Source: Flavobacterium sp. DG2-3
GTDB lineage: Bacteria; Bacteroidota; Bacteroidia; Flavobacteriales; Flavobacteriaceae
NCBI RefSeq assembly: GCF_030730925.1
Contig: NZ_JAVAMB010000008.1
Location: 124,001-188,000, forward strand
Direction of reading: 5' to 3'
Length of the DNA: 64,000 nt
A model generated the notes under the pieces. The model ran no database searches, was not told the origin of the DNA, and worked only from the letters and a program-made list of their open reading frames with translations. Of this stretch, positions 11,301 through 21,187 are shown one piece after another. Each line of letters begins with the position of its first letter. Within the stretch, counting starts at the first letter, position 1. A program made the translations under genes and the position numbers.

Positions 11301-12022
11301 GTCCAGGAACAGTAACTGTAGCTTATGTTAATAATTGTGACGAAAGAACAATTAAAACTCTAAATGTTACAGTAGCAAGCTGTTCAGATTTAACGATCAC
11401 TCATGACGTTGATAATCCAACTCCGAATTTTGGAGATCAGGTAACATTTACCATTACAGTAAACAATGTTGGTGAAGGAGATTTCATAAACACTATTGTC
11501 AGCGAATTGCTTCCTAGCGGTTTACAGTACGTAAGTTCTTCTGCAAATTCAGGAACATACGATCCAGCAACACAGCTTTGGACAATACCATCACTTCCTG
11601 CAGGTCAGAGTGTAGTATTAACAATTGTTGCAGAGGTGTTATCGGGTGGTACTTATACAAGCGTCGCAACTGTTGAAACTTCAACTCCTTTAGATGTTGA
11701 TGCATCAAACAATTCAGCTTCAGTAACATTAGAACCAATTTGTCTAACAGTTTACAATGAGTTTACTCCAAACAATGACGGTAAAAATGATTTGTTTAGA
11801 ATTGACTGTATTGAGTCTTATCCAAACAATGAACTGAAAGTGTTTAACAGATATGGAGCATTAGTATATAGTAAAGCAAACTATGAAAATGATTGGAACG
11901 GTACTGCAAATGTATCCGGAGTTGTTAATAGAGGAGATATGCTGCCAACAGGTACTTATTTTTATGTGATAACCATTGGAGATGGAACGGTTAAAAAAGG
12001 CTGGTTGTCTATTATGAGATAA
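2342..12022 (+). CDS. Giant T9SS type B adhesin with Ig-like repeats (SprB-like architecture)
   Basis: This 3226-residue surface protein starts at ATG 2342. An upstream TTG at 2270 only adds 24 non-signal residues. Residues 1-32 form a signal peptide ending NAFSQ. Five related ~150-residue modules, probably beta-sandwich, begin near residues 34, 450, 857, 1353 and 1518, and CHU_C-associated Ig-like domains alternate with them. From about 1980 to 2930 come 12 tandem ~80-residue Ig-like units, each with a Cys in a TQNFC-type motif and another in GCES, suggesting one disulfide per unit. A DUF11 domain (about 3017-3133) precedes the C-terminal gliding-motility-associated domain (EFTPNNDGKND ... 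GTYFYVI), the type B sorting signal for the type IX system. The SprF-like gene downstream is the expected outer-membrane partner. It may act in gliding or attachment. It resembles SprB in design but is shorter than F. johnsoniae SprB. Confidence 0.9.
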   Translation: MKKKFTFCNLNPQLRLLGLLTLFLICTNAFSQTICRPVSQTNSTGGGLVCLGVGVTSPANAYDSAGLSTYATLTNGIAIAGCFAEETMTLNQTARAGDQVAIYFGTGNGLLDLTLLSNATVQAKNSGVNVGSSVALNNPLLNLNLLSGNTVAVAKFPITGDTNQIQIQVGGGLLSLLATVRIYDIRLEFAQPTVSGGLSQTVCAGVPTTLTATPAAGTSLAWYSSEFSTTALATGNTYTTPALTANTTYYIGITRAAGCEGNVRVPVVLNVSNPVAPAYSNVGTVVCSTGPTQQTTLSLVNPVPGTTYTWYNGANTAVATGTSYSPTVALGTTPFSVEASIGSCISPTRAQINVVSTAVPANPTVLTQSVTIQSGQNATLNATSEAGTQLNWFEVATGGTAVATNTPTFTTPILTATKTYYVEAQSANGNCVSAARVPVTVTVQPAALGGCLEASSQVTTQVGICLLCSVTNPNNSVDGNPATAARLTTPVNVLGSVQQTLQFTNPGKAGDIVEVDLELPGGLADVQLLSVVSLATYNGTTYNNDRVAINNPLITLQLLSGTRYRATVTAVANFDRVEVRLGGVAGLLTNLDIYQATYRYKIPDISGNTTICSGATTTLTAALAVGETINWYSAATGGSPLASTAAFTTPALTAPTTYYIEVTRNGCVNSVRYPVDILIDNPVLPTITAVPTNICSGQSTTLTVDAPVAGTDYNWYDAATGGNLVFTGNSFTTPTLTVNTSYFVESAIGSCVTPTRQAVNLIVNPIPATPTFTSSNVIIQSGQNATLTVANPVAGVRYNWYSAATAGTLLATNVTSYTTPILSSNQTYYVEASNIGTDCANTTRGAVSVTVIASASTCLQANSQIPSNDGVLCILCAPINPNGAVDGDITTFSQLSVPVGVGAYLQQQLVFANPGLAGDIIDVDLEVPGGLLDLGALSNVTLATYNGATYNNDRTAINGGLLNIQLLSGNKFKASFTATAAFDRIEVRLGGVATLLSNLYIYQAAYRYPNATITGAAAPICAGQTATLSASSTGGETFAWYDSPTGGAIASVAPTAALTATTTYYLEATRAGCINSLRQAVTVNVLPIPTAGDIAITSPVEATCAGTAVLTPSSAIAGITFKYYENPNRTGEIVDGSVIGGVTFAKDANGVLTISGLTTGTYNYYISALNGGTCENVAGDLKQVTVNFPSVTPLTVITTPLQACGSANLINAITNFDSSGDTTYTFYNPSNAVITADEAANITVSGVYSIEAQSTTSTCPSARESVTVSINALPTLDVINPQESVNVGSNVVLDATSTGTVTWFNSQGVAIAGPPFTTGPLNIPGVYTYTAVATIGTCTTTATKIINVIDLTSCQNLTERVYATAQTEGSIITGGVSDDANAVDGNPQTFSTINTGIGLLGVGTTWQNLTWPTVIAKGTPVTVKLGSEYSLLAVGQNLSVIGTRNGALIGSPQPVSGSLLNLISGDNSYEFTFVPSDASGPQDYDGIRVVSSSLASVGQNVKVFDAHYNQAVTTVTCTPGDIQDIFYGATDLGLPIGAVTAAVGVSDAWNVADNDVTTFATMYSGVSALASADLTVQFKTPSVLSDTLRIVVSKPATLLTVNLLTGFSVQRYLGNVAVGAPIENTSQLLSIKLLPGNSLAMVLVSSPTEIYDRVRIRLGGVVGVLDFLRVHTVERTANTTVIGADPQNKITVCPGTDITLQIPEIACSTYIWYDAETGGNAVATGPTFTVPDNLAAGIYKYYVQPVRYGCQNYARGEVTVEVRASAPVNALADITLNGGTATSVCSASGSVTLATGLTGTPVLTNPVYHWYSFDGTTAQLIPSETTSQLIVNGLAPGTYTYFVGVSSDELCETAAADRKQITFTILPPSAVNDILVDDVTVCDGVPASLTPTAPTLTTPVFTWYLDANKTQPITNGAVIAGVTYAIDATGILTATGLTKAVSPITYYVAVSSTNTCENLAGTLQDAVIIVSDPNTPTTTDTTQDFCLSAAPTVANIQVNESNVVWYDAPTGGNIIASTTPLANGIYYGSATDEVTSCGSSIRLAVTVTVNDPGTPTLVTAGTQNFCLEDAPTLASIQTTPAANIVWYTASTGGTLIPSTTALSTGQYFAAISDPTTGCESATRLPVDVIVNDPITPTTTDTTQDFCLSVAPTVANIQVNESNVVWYDAATGGNAFASTEPLVSRIYYGAATDAVNGCESSVRLEVTVNVNDPGTPTLITAGTQNFCQDDLPTFASIQTTPAVNIVWYTAATGGTVIPSTTALTSGQYFAAISDPVTGCESATRLPVDVIVSDPGTPTLVTAGTQNFCTVNAPTFASIQTNEANIVWYTALTGGTAIPSATALTTGQYFAAISDPTTGCESNTRLTVDVIVSDPGTPTLVTAGTQNFCLEDAPTFASIQTNEANIVWYTALTGGTAIPSTTALTTGQYFAAISDTATGCESATRLTVDVIVNDPGTPTLVTAGTQNFCTVNAPTFASIQTNEPNIIWYTALTGGTVIPSTTALTSGQYFAAISDPVTGCESATRLPVDVIVNDPGTPTLVTAGTQNFCTVNAPTFASVQFNETNIVWYTALTGGTAIPSTTALTSGTYYAAISDPATGCESANRAEVVISVTDPATPTTTAATQTFCSGTNPTVANIQVNESNVVWYTTQTAGTVLASTAALTTTTYYGAIKDPATGCESSVRLQVAVTVGNTINPTTNNATQSFCSANAPTFANIQVNEGNVTWYTGATGGTAIASTTALTSGVYFGNIIDAATGCESSTRLQVTVTVVDPAATPTTNNATQNFCTLNSPTVANIQVNEANVVWYTTATGGTALASTTALTTGTYYGAVSSAVGCENPVRLAVVVNVNSPSVITTTRTNQTFCLSALPTLASILVNEANVVWYASATGGTPLANNTPLTATTYYAAALANTTNGCDNGPRLGITISFENDAAVQLATTDDTPCVFKGVTYSIANGKSNYVWTISGGTIVSGGGTSDGSVTVSWSDIGPGTVTVAYVNNCDERTIKTLNVTVASCSDLTITHDVDNPTPNFGDQVTFTITVNNVGEGDFINTIVSELLPSGLQYVSSSANSGTYDPATQLWTIPSLPAGQSVVLTIVAEVLSGGTYTSVATVETSTPLDVDASNNSASVTLEPICLTVYNEFTPNNDGKNDLFRIDCIESYPNNELKVFNRYGALVYSKANYENDWNGTANVSGVVNRGDMLPTGTYFYVITIGDGTVKKGWLSIMR
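8281..11130 (+). repeat. 12 tandem ~240 bp repeats coding for Ig-like units
   Basis: The adhesin contains 12 consecutive copies of a ~240 bp unit; two diagnostic points are the codons for (D/N/T/S)FC and GCES. Copies four to seven are close to identical in DNA. A 101 bp tract at 9098-9198 is identical to 9818-9918, exactly three units (720 bp) away. The array keeps the reading frame throughout. It fits expansion or gene conversion acting on an adhesin stalk. Confidence 0.88.
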
Positions 12023-12066
12023 TCCACTTCTATTAATCTAATTAATTAAACTAAATAAGTATCGTT

Positions 12067-12999
12067 ATGAAACTATATATAAAATCATTAGAAACGTATT
12101 TCATTCTAATATGTTCTTTTATTACGGTTTGTGCTTCGGCACAACAAGATCCGGGATATACGCAGTATATGTATAACACTATGGCGGTAAATCCAGCGTA
12201 TGCTGGATCTACCGGAACCATAGAGGCAGCACTTTTATATCGTTCTCAATGGGTAGGAATGCCTGGCGCACCAGAAACACAATCTTTCTCTGTTCATTCT
12301 CCTCTTCGAAATGAGACATTAGGAATAGGGTTAAGTGTTGTAAACGATAAAATTGGACCTTCCAACGAACTGTATCTTGATGGAAACTTCTCTTATTCAG
12401 TGCCTCTTGGCTATGAAAAAAGACTGGCATTTGGTATAAAAGCCGGTACGAGAATGTTAAACATCGATTGGTCTAAAGGAAGATATTATGATGATGACGA
12501 TGTTTTGTTAAACCAAAACATTAATAATCAGATGAAACTAGCAGTAGGAGCAGGAATTTACTACTATACAGAAAAATGGTATGTAGGGCTTTCAGTTCCG
12601 AGTTTTATTCAGAATGATTACTATGATGACGTTCAAGAATCTATTGATTATGATCGTATGCATTACTACTTAATGGGAGGTTATGTTTTTGATTTGAATC
12701 CAAATTTGAAATTTAAACCAGCATTTTTAGTAAAAGCAGTAAGCGGAGCACCAATTACGGCAGACATATCGGCAAATTTCATGATTCAGGAAAAGTTTGT
12801 TATAGGGGGAGCCTACCGAACAGATGATTCGGTAAGTATATTGGCAGGTTTTCAAATATCGCCAAGTTTCTATCTTGGATACGCTTTTGATTACACTGTA
12901 AGCCAATTGAACAAATACAACGATGGTACTCACGAATTCATCTTGCGTTATCAATTTGTGAAAAACCAAAGTAAAATTAAGTCTCCTCGATTCTTCTAA
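12067..12999 (+). CDS. PorP/SprF family type IX secretion outer-membrane protein
   Basis: This 310-residue protein has a signal peptide ending ASAQQ, followed by the hallmark QDPGYTQYMYNTMAVNPAYAG of the PorP/SprF family. The rest alternates short amphipathic strands, typical of an outer-membrane barrel, and ends with an aromatic residue. In F. johnsoniae, SprF is needed to secrete and display SprB, the type B substrate encoded beside it. Here the gene lies 44 bp after a type B adhesin and 11 bp before an OmpA-family gene, so it is most likely the dedicated partner of that adhesin. The exact orthologue is not settled; several paralogues occur per genome. Confidence 0.9.
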   Translation: MKLYIKSLETYFILICSFITVCASAQQDPGYTQYMYNTMAVNPAYAGSTGTIEAALLYRSQWVGMPGAPETQSFSVHSPLRNETLGIGLSVVNDKIGPSNELYLDGNFSYSVPLGYEKRLAFGIKAGTRMLNIDWSKGRYYDDDDVLLNQNINNQMKLAVGAGIYYYTEKWYVGLSVPSFIQNDYYDDVQESIDYDRMHYYLMGGYVFDLNPNLKFKPAFLVKAVSGAPITADISANFMIQEKFVIGGAYRTDDSVSILAGFQISPSFYLGYAFDYTVSQLNKYNDGTHEFILRYQFVKNQSKIKSPRFF

Positions 13000-13010
13000 A
13001 AATAAAACTT

Positions 13011-14948
13011 ATGAGAAAACTATATATCCTATGTTTAATTTTGAGCGTTACGTTTAGTTTCGCTCAAAAAACAAATTTAAAGAAAGCCGATGCTTTGTTT
13101 CGAAACTTTTCTTATTTGGATGCTTCCAAAGCTTACGAAGAAATTTTGCAAAACATAAAAGATCCATCGGCACAGACTTTGAAGAACGCGGCAGATTCCT
13201 ACTATTTCATTTCCGATTCGCGAAATGCACTTAAGTGGTACAGAAAACTGTATGAAGTACAAGGAAACAATCTGACTGATATTTACTATTTGCGTTACAT
13301 CCAATCTATGAAAGCAGTTATGGATTATGATGAAGCAGATAAAATCACAAAAGAATATCTAGATAAAAAAGGAGATAAAGCAGAGATTAACCGATACGTT
13401 GCCCAGAAAAAATATATGGATAGCGTTGCCAAGGCAAAACCGCTTTACACCATTAAAAATCTTGATATTAACACTAGTAAATCAGATTTTGGGGCTACAT
13501 TTTTTAAAGACAATGTAGTATTTACTTCAGCTCGTGACACCACAAAGTTCAGCGAAAAACTGTATACTTGGAACAATCAGCCTTTTCTTAATCTGTATAT
13601 TGCAGAAAGAAATCCGGCAGACGGCAGTTTGTTTAACGAAACTGTTTTCCTTCCAAATGTAATGACGAAGTATCATGAAGCAACAGCAAGTTTTGACAAT
13701 CAGGGAAAAACAATTTATTATTCAACCAATATTGTCAAGAAAAATAAATTGGTTATTGATGAAGAAAGAGTCAATAACTTTCAGATTGTCAAAGGATCTA
13801 TCGTCAACAATAAATTAGAAAATCCGCAGAAAGTATTTTTTGACAGCGACGATTACTCTGTTGGACATCCATCATTAAGTGAAGACGGACAACTGCTTTT
13901 CTTTGCGTCAGATATGCCGGGAGGTTATGGAGAAACAGATTTATACATGGTAAAAATTGCTGCAGATGGCACTATGAGTTCGCCTCAAAATTTAGGCCCA
14001 AACATTAATACTATTGGTAATGAAGTATTTCCATTTTTCCAAAACGGAGTTTTATACTTCTCTTCTGATGGACATTACGGCTGGGGAGATTTAGACGTGT
14101 ACGAAAGTAAGTTTTTGGCAAATGGAAGCTTTTCAACGCCAAAAAATCTTGGAGCACCAGTCAACAGCAACAAAGACGATTTTTCTTTTATAATTGACAG
14201 AACAGATGCATACGGTTATTTTTCTTCGAATAGAGCAGGAGGAAAAGGAGACGATGATATTTATTCTTTTGTAAAAGGAAAACCAGTGTGTAACCAAAGT
14301 ATTTCGGGAATGGCTTTTGATCGAAAAACAAAAAAGCCACTGACAGATGTTACCATAATGGCGTATAACTCTTTTAGTGAAGTTCTGGGCGAAACCAAAA
14401 CCAACTATGAAGGAAAATATGCTATTGAAGTTCCTTGTAACAAAGTGGTTAAAATGATTGCCGCAAAACCAAATTACAGCAGTGATGATAAAACAGTTGA
14501 AACAACTGGCCAAAACGGTGGCGAAATTACAGATGTAAACTTTGAATTGAGCAATTACGATGACTTGGTAGTTAAAAAACAAGGAGTAGAAAAAGTCGAT
14601 GTAAACCCGATTTATTTCGACTATGATAAATATGATATTACGCCAAAAGCAATTGAAGAGTTGTCTAAAGTGGTTTTCATTATGCAGAAATTTCCAAACA
14701 TCAGAATCAAAATTGAATCTCACACCGATTCTCGCGGAAAAGATGCTTACAACCTAAAACTTTCAGATAATAGAGCAAAATCTACACGAGATTATATCCT
14801 TTCGCAAGGCATAGATGCTTCTAGAATTGAAAGCGCTATTGGTTACGGAGAAAGCCGACTAATTAACAAATGTAAAAATGGCGTAAAATGTTCTGAAGAA
14901 GAGCATTTGCTAAATAGACGTTCTGACTTCATCATTATTCAAAAATAG
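13011..14948 (+). CDS. OmpA-family protein with TPR, PD40 propeller and CRD domains (PorE-like)
   Basis: This 645-residue envelope protein has a signal peptide (residues 1-18). TPR-like helices follow (about 20-130), then PD40/WD40-like blades (about 160-420) with repeated FSSDG, FASDMPGG and FSSNRAGG turns. A carboxypeptidase regulatory-like domain (about 425-515) and an OmpA C-terminal peptidoglycan-binding domain (about 530-645: IYFDYDKYDI, SHTDSRG, NRRSDF) complete it. This order matches PorE of Porphyromonas gingivalis, which anchors T9SS parts to peptidoglycan. It completes the adhesin/SprF/OmpA trio, and two terminator-like hairpins follow. It may serve this adhesin only rather than the whole secretion machine. 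Confidence 0.87.
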   Translation: MRKLYILCLILSVTFSFAQKTNLKKADALFRNFSYLDASKAYEEILQNIKDPSAQTLKNAADSYYFISDSRNALKWYRKLYEVQGNNLTDIYYLRYIQSMKAVMDYDEADKITKEYLDKKGDKAEINRYVAQKKYMDSVAKAKPLYTIKNLDINTSKSDFGATFFKDNVVFTSARDTTKFSEKLYTWNNQPFLNLYIAERNPADGSLFNETVFLPNVMTKYHEATASFDNQGKTIYYSTNIVKKNKLVIDEERVNNFQIVKGSIVNNKLENPQKVFFDSDDYSVGHPSLSEDGQLLFFASDMPGGYGETDLYMVKIAADGTMSSPQNLGPNINTIGNEVFPFFQNGVLYFSSDGHYGWGDLDVYESKFLANGSFSTPKNLGAPVNSNKDDFSFIIDRTDAYGYFSSNRAGGKGDDDIYSFVKGKPVCNQSISGMAFDRKTKKPLTDVTIMAYNSFSEVLGETKTNYEGKYAIEVPCNKVVKMIAAKPNYSSDDKTVETTGQNGGEITDVNFELSNYDDLVVKKQGVEKVDVNPIYFDYDKYDITPKAIEELSKVVFIMQKFPNIRIKIESHTDSRGKDAYNLKLSDNRAKSTRDYILSQGIDASRIESAIGYGESRLINKCKNGVKCSEEEHLLNRRSDFIIIQK

Positions 14949-14965
14949 TTTTATATTTGCATTGT

Positions 14966-15028
14966 AATTAGTTGATTATCAGTGTAAAATATAAAACGTC
15001 AAAACCATTTGGAAGTTGGTTTTTTTTA
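14966..15028 (+). ncRNA. Candidate small RNA between ompA-like gene and ligA
   Basis: A TAnnTTTG box (TATATTTG, 14952-14959) starts at the stop codon of the OmpA-like gene. About 40 bp later lies a hairpin, AAAACCA (15001-15007) and TGGTTTT (15017-15023), followed by T residues. A transcript starting near 14966 and ending here would be about 60 nt with no ORF. No TTG box sits at the right distance upstream, so this is only a candidate; it could simply be the 3' end of the upstream mRNA. Confidence 0.3.
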
Positions 15029-15058
15029 ATTCTTTTTTAAGAATAATGGACAAGGAGA

Positions 15059-15092
15059 AAATCAGACTGCATGAATTTGCAGTCTGATTTTT
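15059..15092 (+). terminator. Hairpin terminator upstream of ligA
   Basis: Arms AAATCAGACTGCA (15059-15071) and TGCAGTCTGATTT (15078-15090) pair perfectly over 13 bp, followed by a short T run. It can stop transcription from the adhesin operon before ligA, and may work on both strands because the left flank is A-rich. Confidence 0.7.
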
Positions 15093-15126
15093 GATTTTCT
15101 AAAACTTTTATTTTTTCTCCATTTGA

Positions 15127-17864
<2,738 letters not shown>

Positions 17865-17878
<14 letters not shown>

Positions 17879-18776
17879 TTGCACTTTGGTTAGTATAAGC
17901 TTTGTCTTTATCAAAATAAAAATCGATACGGCCTAAATTAATTCCGTAACAACCCACTTGATTTACCAAAACTTCTTTACCAGCTTTATTTTTTACAATT
18001 GTTGGTTTGTCTAAGAAAGTATGCGTATGTCCTCCGATAATTAAATCGATATCTTGAGTTTGTTCAGCAAATTTCAAATCGCTTATTTTAGTCGGATCAT
18101 CTTTATATTTATAACCTAAATGCGAAAGGCAAATAACCAAATCACATTTTTGTTCTTTTTTCAAAAGCTGTGCCATGTCTTGAGCAACTTCAACCGGATT
18201 GTTGTAAACCGTTTCCAAGTACAATTTTTTATCTACTAAACCTTGCAATTCAATTCCAACACCAAAAACACCAACTTTAATTCCGTTTTTATTAAAGATT
18301 TTGTACGGCTTAACATGTCCGTCCATAACCGTATTTTTAAAATCATAGTTTGAGTTGATAAAATCAAAACTAGCATGCGGAAGCTGAGCGTATAATCCGT
18401 CAAGACCATTATCAAAATCATGATTTCCAATTGTAGAAGCATCATATTTCATCATGCTCATCAATTTAAACTCTAATTCTCCTCCGTAATAATTAAAATA
18501 CGGTGTTCCTTGAAAAATATCTCCAGCATCCAACAAAAGGACATTCGGATTTTCTTTACGGATAGTTTCAATTAAAGTGGCACGTCGAGAAACGCCTCCT
18601 TTATTAGGATTACGCGGATCATCAGCAGGAAAAGGATCAATGTGGCTGTGCACATCGTTAGTATGTAGAATCGTTAAATGCTTATTATCGTTACTTTCAA
18701 AACTGCTCAAAGACAATCCTAAACTTAATAGGGCAGTACTTGCTGCTGTTTTTTCGATAAACTCTCTTCTTTTCAT
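17865..18776 (-). CDS. 5'-nucleotidase-type metallophosphatase (catalytic domain only)
   Basis: This 303-residue protein carries the metallophosphoesterase motifs of UshA-type 5'-nucleotidases: HTNDVHSHID, DAGDIFQG, GNHDFDNG and GGHTHTFLD. These bind two metal ions and hydrolyse nucleotide phosphate esters outside the cytoplasm. It starts MKRREFIEKTAASTALLSLG, a twin-arginine-like export signal. It lacks the C-terminal substrate-binding domain of UshA, which the adjacent upstream gene encodes separately with a 36 bp gap. The two probably work as one split enzyme. Confidence 0.88.
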
Positions 18777-18812
18777 TTTTTATATTTTTTGCAGGAATGC
18801 TATACTTGTTTT

Positions 18813-19592
18813 TTATTCTTCTGTGATTCTGATATTTTTTGGAGCAACAACCGTGTCTACTTCTTTAAAATAGTCAATCAATACATCTCTAAGTTTATAA
18901 TTTAAGTCAAACTTTTGAGTATTTTTTGCAAAGAAAGTCATGCTGTCGCCTCCATTTGCTAGATAATCATTTGTGGCAACATAATACGTCTTGTTTAAAT
19001 CAAGCGGTTTGCCTTGCACCATAATGTTTTTTGCTTTTTCGTCTTTTGTAATCGTAAACGTCATTCCAGACAATGGCTGAGGTTTTTTCTCCTTAATAAT
19101 ATAAGAAGCAATTTCTGAGATCTGCTCGCCTTTTAAAGCCAAAACAACTAAGCTGTTTTCAAAAGGCATAATTTCAAAAGCTGTCCTTGTTGTTACATTT
19201 CCTTTTGGAAGAATAGCACGAATACCGCCATGATTCAAAAGGCAGACATCAATATCTTTATTTTCACGTTTGTTAAAAACAAGATTACCTCTTTGTACGC
19301 ACACATCTGCCATTAAGCTTCCAATTCCAGTTTGCCATTTTCCAGTGCTTTTGTCAAGAGTTTCAGGACAATAAGCTAATATATTGTCCAAATCCTTATT
19401 AATGTGATCGCGATAAGGCTTAATAAAGTTTTCAATTTCAGGAGTTTCGCCAGTCTTTTCAGTAACAGGAAGTTGCTTTCCTTCAATTTTAGTTAAGTTG
19501 TAGTTTTTTGGGCTACAAGAAGAGATTAAAAAAAGTGTTAAGAATATAACAAAAAGTTTTAAAAATCCGTTATACTTTTTTAGTTTTACCAT
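18813..19592 (-). CDS. 5'-nucleotidase C-terminal domain lipoprotein
   Basis: This is a 259-residue lipoprotein. The start at 19592 (MVKLKKYNGF) places a lipobox LISSC about 24 residues in; an upstream in-frame ATG at 19682 adds a non-signal extension and is rejected. The body matches the 5'-nucleotidase C-terminal domain, with LNHGGIRA, PFENSLVV and TNDYLANGGDSM, which holds the nucleotide base in UshA-type enzymes. It precedes the catalytic half in the same direction, so the UshA fold is split into two proteins, this half lipid-anchored. Confidence 0.85.
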   Translation of the reverse strand: MVKLKKYNGFLKLFVIFLTLFLISSCSPKNYNLTKIEGKQLPVTEKTGETPEIENFIKPYRDHINKDLDNILAYCPETLDKSTGKWQTGIGSLMADVCVQRGNLVFNKRENKDIDVCLLNHGGIRAILPKGNVTTRTAFEIMPFENSLVVLALKGEQISEIASYIIKEKKPQPLSGMTFTITKDEKAKNIMVQGKPLDLNKTYYVATNDYLANGGDSMTFFAKNTQKFDLNYKLRDVLIDYFKEVDTVVAPKNIRITEE

Positions 19593-19613
19593 TTTAAATG
19601 CAATTGAAATAAT

Positions 19614-19621
19614 TAATTTTG
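19614..19621 (+). promoter_or_regulatory. Candidate -7 box for the DUF6913-dapA pair
   Basis: TAATTTTG matches the Bacteroidota TAnnTTTG element 18 bp before the ATG of the next gene. No TTG box lies at the usual spacing, so support is limited. Confidence 0.35.
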
Positions 19622-19639
19622 TAATCGAGTAAAAGTAGT

Positions 19640-20152
19640 ATGTTTTTGAATTATATAAAGGAATTTTTTGTAAAAAAATCATTAAAATTTCATTTAAATA
19701 ATGAAAAACGCGAAGTATTTACCAAAAACGTTCAAACAATTGGTTTATTGATAGATGAGAGCAATTTTGATCATTCAGAAGCACTAATAAAGGAGTTAAC
19801 CCTCCAAGGAATCGCTTTCGAAAACATAAAAGTTGTTGCATACAGAGAAAAATTCAAGGAAAAAGAGACCTATTCGCGTGCAACTTTTGGTAAAAAACAT
19901 ATCAGTTGGAGAGGCGAAACAACAGAGGTTTTTTTGAATGAATTTATAAATTCAGAATTCGATCTTTTGTTGAGTTATTACAATGTTGAAGATGTCTTTA
20001 TAATGTTAGTGACAAGCAAGTCGAAAGCTAAATTTAAAGTCGGATTCTCTAATGTAAACCAAGATCTGAACCGTTGGATGATTAGTACAGAATTAGGAAA
20101 CTATAAACTCTTCGTTTCAGAATTGTTTAGGTATTTAAAAAATATAAAATAA
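19640..20152 (+). CDS. DUF6913 domain-containing protein
   Basis: This 170-residue soluble protein is of a type common in Flavobacteriia (DUF6913), with no known function. The N-terminal helix [16 protein letters not shown] is followed by a possible alpha/beta fold: [24 protein letters not shown] and KFKVGFS look like strands of a nucleotide-binding-like sheet. It lies 16 bp before dapA on the same strand and is probably cotranscribed with it. The divergent neighbour is the 5'-nucleotidase lipoprotein. Confidence 0.78.
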   Translation: MFLNYIKEFFVKKSLKFHLNNEKREVFTKNVQTIGLLIDESNFDHSEALIKELTLQGIAFENIKVVAYREKFKEKETYSRATFGKKHISWRGETTEVFLNEFINSEFDLLLSYYNVEDVFIMLVTSKSKAKFKVGFSNVNQDLNRWMISTELGNYKLFVSELFRYLKNIK

Positions 20153-20168
20153 AACTATAATTAATAAT

Positions 20169-21050
20169 ATGCAATCATTGATAGGAACTGGTGTTGCGCT
20201 TGTAACGCCATTTAAAAAAGATTTTTCAGTTGACATTGAAGCTTTACAACGTATTGTAAACTTTTCTATAGATGGCGGAGTGGAGTATCTTGTTGTGATG
20301 GGAACAACTGCAGAAAATGCAACCCTTACAGCAGAAGAGAAAGAATTGGTTATAAAGACTGTAATCGATGTGAATAAAGGAAGACTGCCTCTAGTTTTAG
20401 GAGTTGGAGGTAATAATACTATGCAGATTGTTGAGGAATTAAAGACAAGAGATTTTTCTGCTTTTGAAGCAATTTTGTCTGTTTCTCCATATTATAATAA
20501 ACCTACACAAGAAGGAATTTATCAGCACTTTAAAGCAATTGCAGAGGCATCTCCAATTCCCGTAATCTTGTATAACGTTCCAGGAAGAACTTCAAGTAAT
20601 ATGCTTCCGTCAACTGTAGTGCGTTTGGCTAACGATTTTAAGAATGTTGTAGCTATTAAAGAAGCGGCTGGAGATATGGCTCAAGCTATGCAGATTATTA
20701 AAAATGCTCCAAAAGATTTCTTAGTGATTTCTGGAGATGATATGCTGGCATTGCCAATCGTTTTGGCGGGTGGAGCAGGAGTAATTTCTGTAATCGGGCA
20801 AGGTTTTCCTAAAGAATTTTCAGAAATGATTCGTTTAGGATTAAATAAAAAAGCTGCCGATGCGTTTAAAACACATTATTTTTTGTCAGACAGTATCGAT
20901 ATGATTTTCGAGCAGGGAAATCCAGCGGGAATCAAACAAATCTTCCAAGCCCTTGGAATTGCTGAAAATACAGTTCGTCTTCCGCTAGTTTCTGTAGATG
21001 ATTCGCTAGCAACGAGACTAAATGAGTTTGTAAAAAACAGCATTAAATAA
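20169..21050 (+). CDS. dapA: 4-hydroxy-tetrahydrodipicolinate synthase
   Basis: This 293-residue TIM-barrel enzyme condenses pyruvate with aspartate semialdehyde, the first committed step to diaminopimelate and lysine. The signature GTTAEN near residue 45 is present. The catalytic Tyr135 sits in LYNVPGRTS and the Schiff-base Lys164 in [10 protein letters not shown]. The length is normal for the family. Product use is cytoplasmic, feeding peptidoglycan synthesis. It follows a DUF6913 gene by 16 bp. Confidence 0.96.
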   Translation: MQSLIGTGVALVTPFKKDFSVDIEALQRIVNFSIDGGVEYLVVMGTTAENATLTAEEKELVIKTVIDVNKGRLPLVLGVGGNNTMQIVEELKTRDFSAFEAILSVSPYYNKPTQEGIYQHFKAIAEASPIPVILYNVPGRTSSNMLPSTVVRLANDFKNVVAIKEAAGDMAQAMQIIKNAPKDFLVISGDDMLALPIVLAGGAGVISVIGQGFPKEFSEMIRLGLNKKAADAFKTHYFLSDSIDMIFEQGNPAGIKQIFQALGIAENTVRLPLVSVDDSLATRLNEFVKNSIK

Positions 21051-21090
21051 TTGTTAAAGTGTTAGTATTTTAAGATACTAAAAAATTATT

Positions 21091-21120
21091 TTGCAGTAGC
21101 TAAATTAATAACTAAATTTG
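21091..21120 (+). promoter_or_regulatory. Promoter of the bamD operon
   Basis: A TTG box (21091-21093) and TAAATTTG (21113-21120) are separated by 19 bp, a full match to the Bacteroidota consensus. The predicted start near 21127 falls inside a perfect hairpin, CACCGAA/TTCGGTG (21122-21137), which would sit at the extreme 5' end of the mRNA. Confidence 0.7.
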
Positions 21121-21187
21121 CCACCGAAACTTCGGTGCGATTTCACTTTGGCATAATTGTCTGAGAGATTCTAATAACAGTAAGAAA

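Noticed and set aside
14133..14723. 196-codon antisense ORF
   Set aside because: Lies wholly inside the OmpA-family gene, with no family features.
18577..18873. 98-codon plus-strand ORF across the 5'-nucleotidase pair
   Set aside because: Spans the junction of two well-supported minus-strand genes and has no motif.
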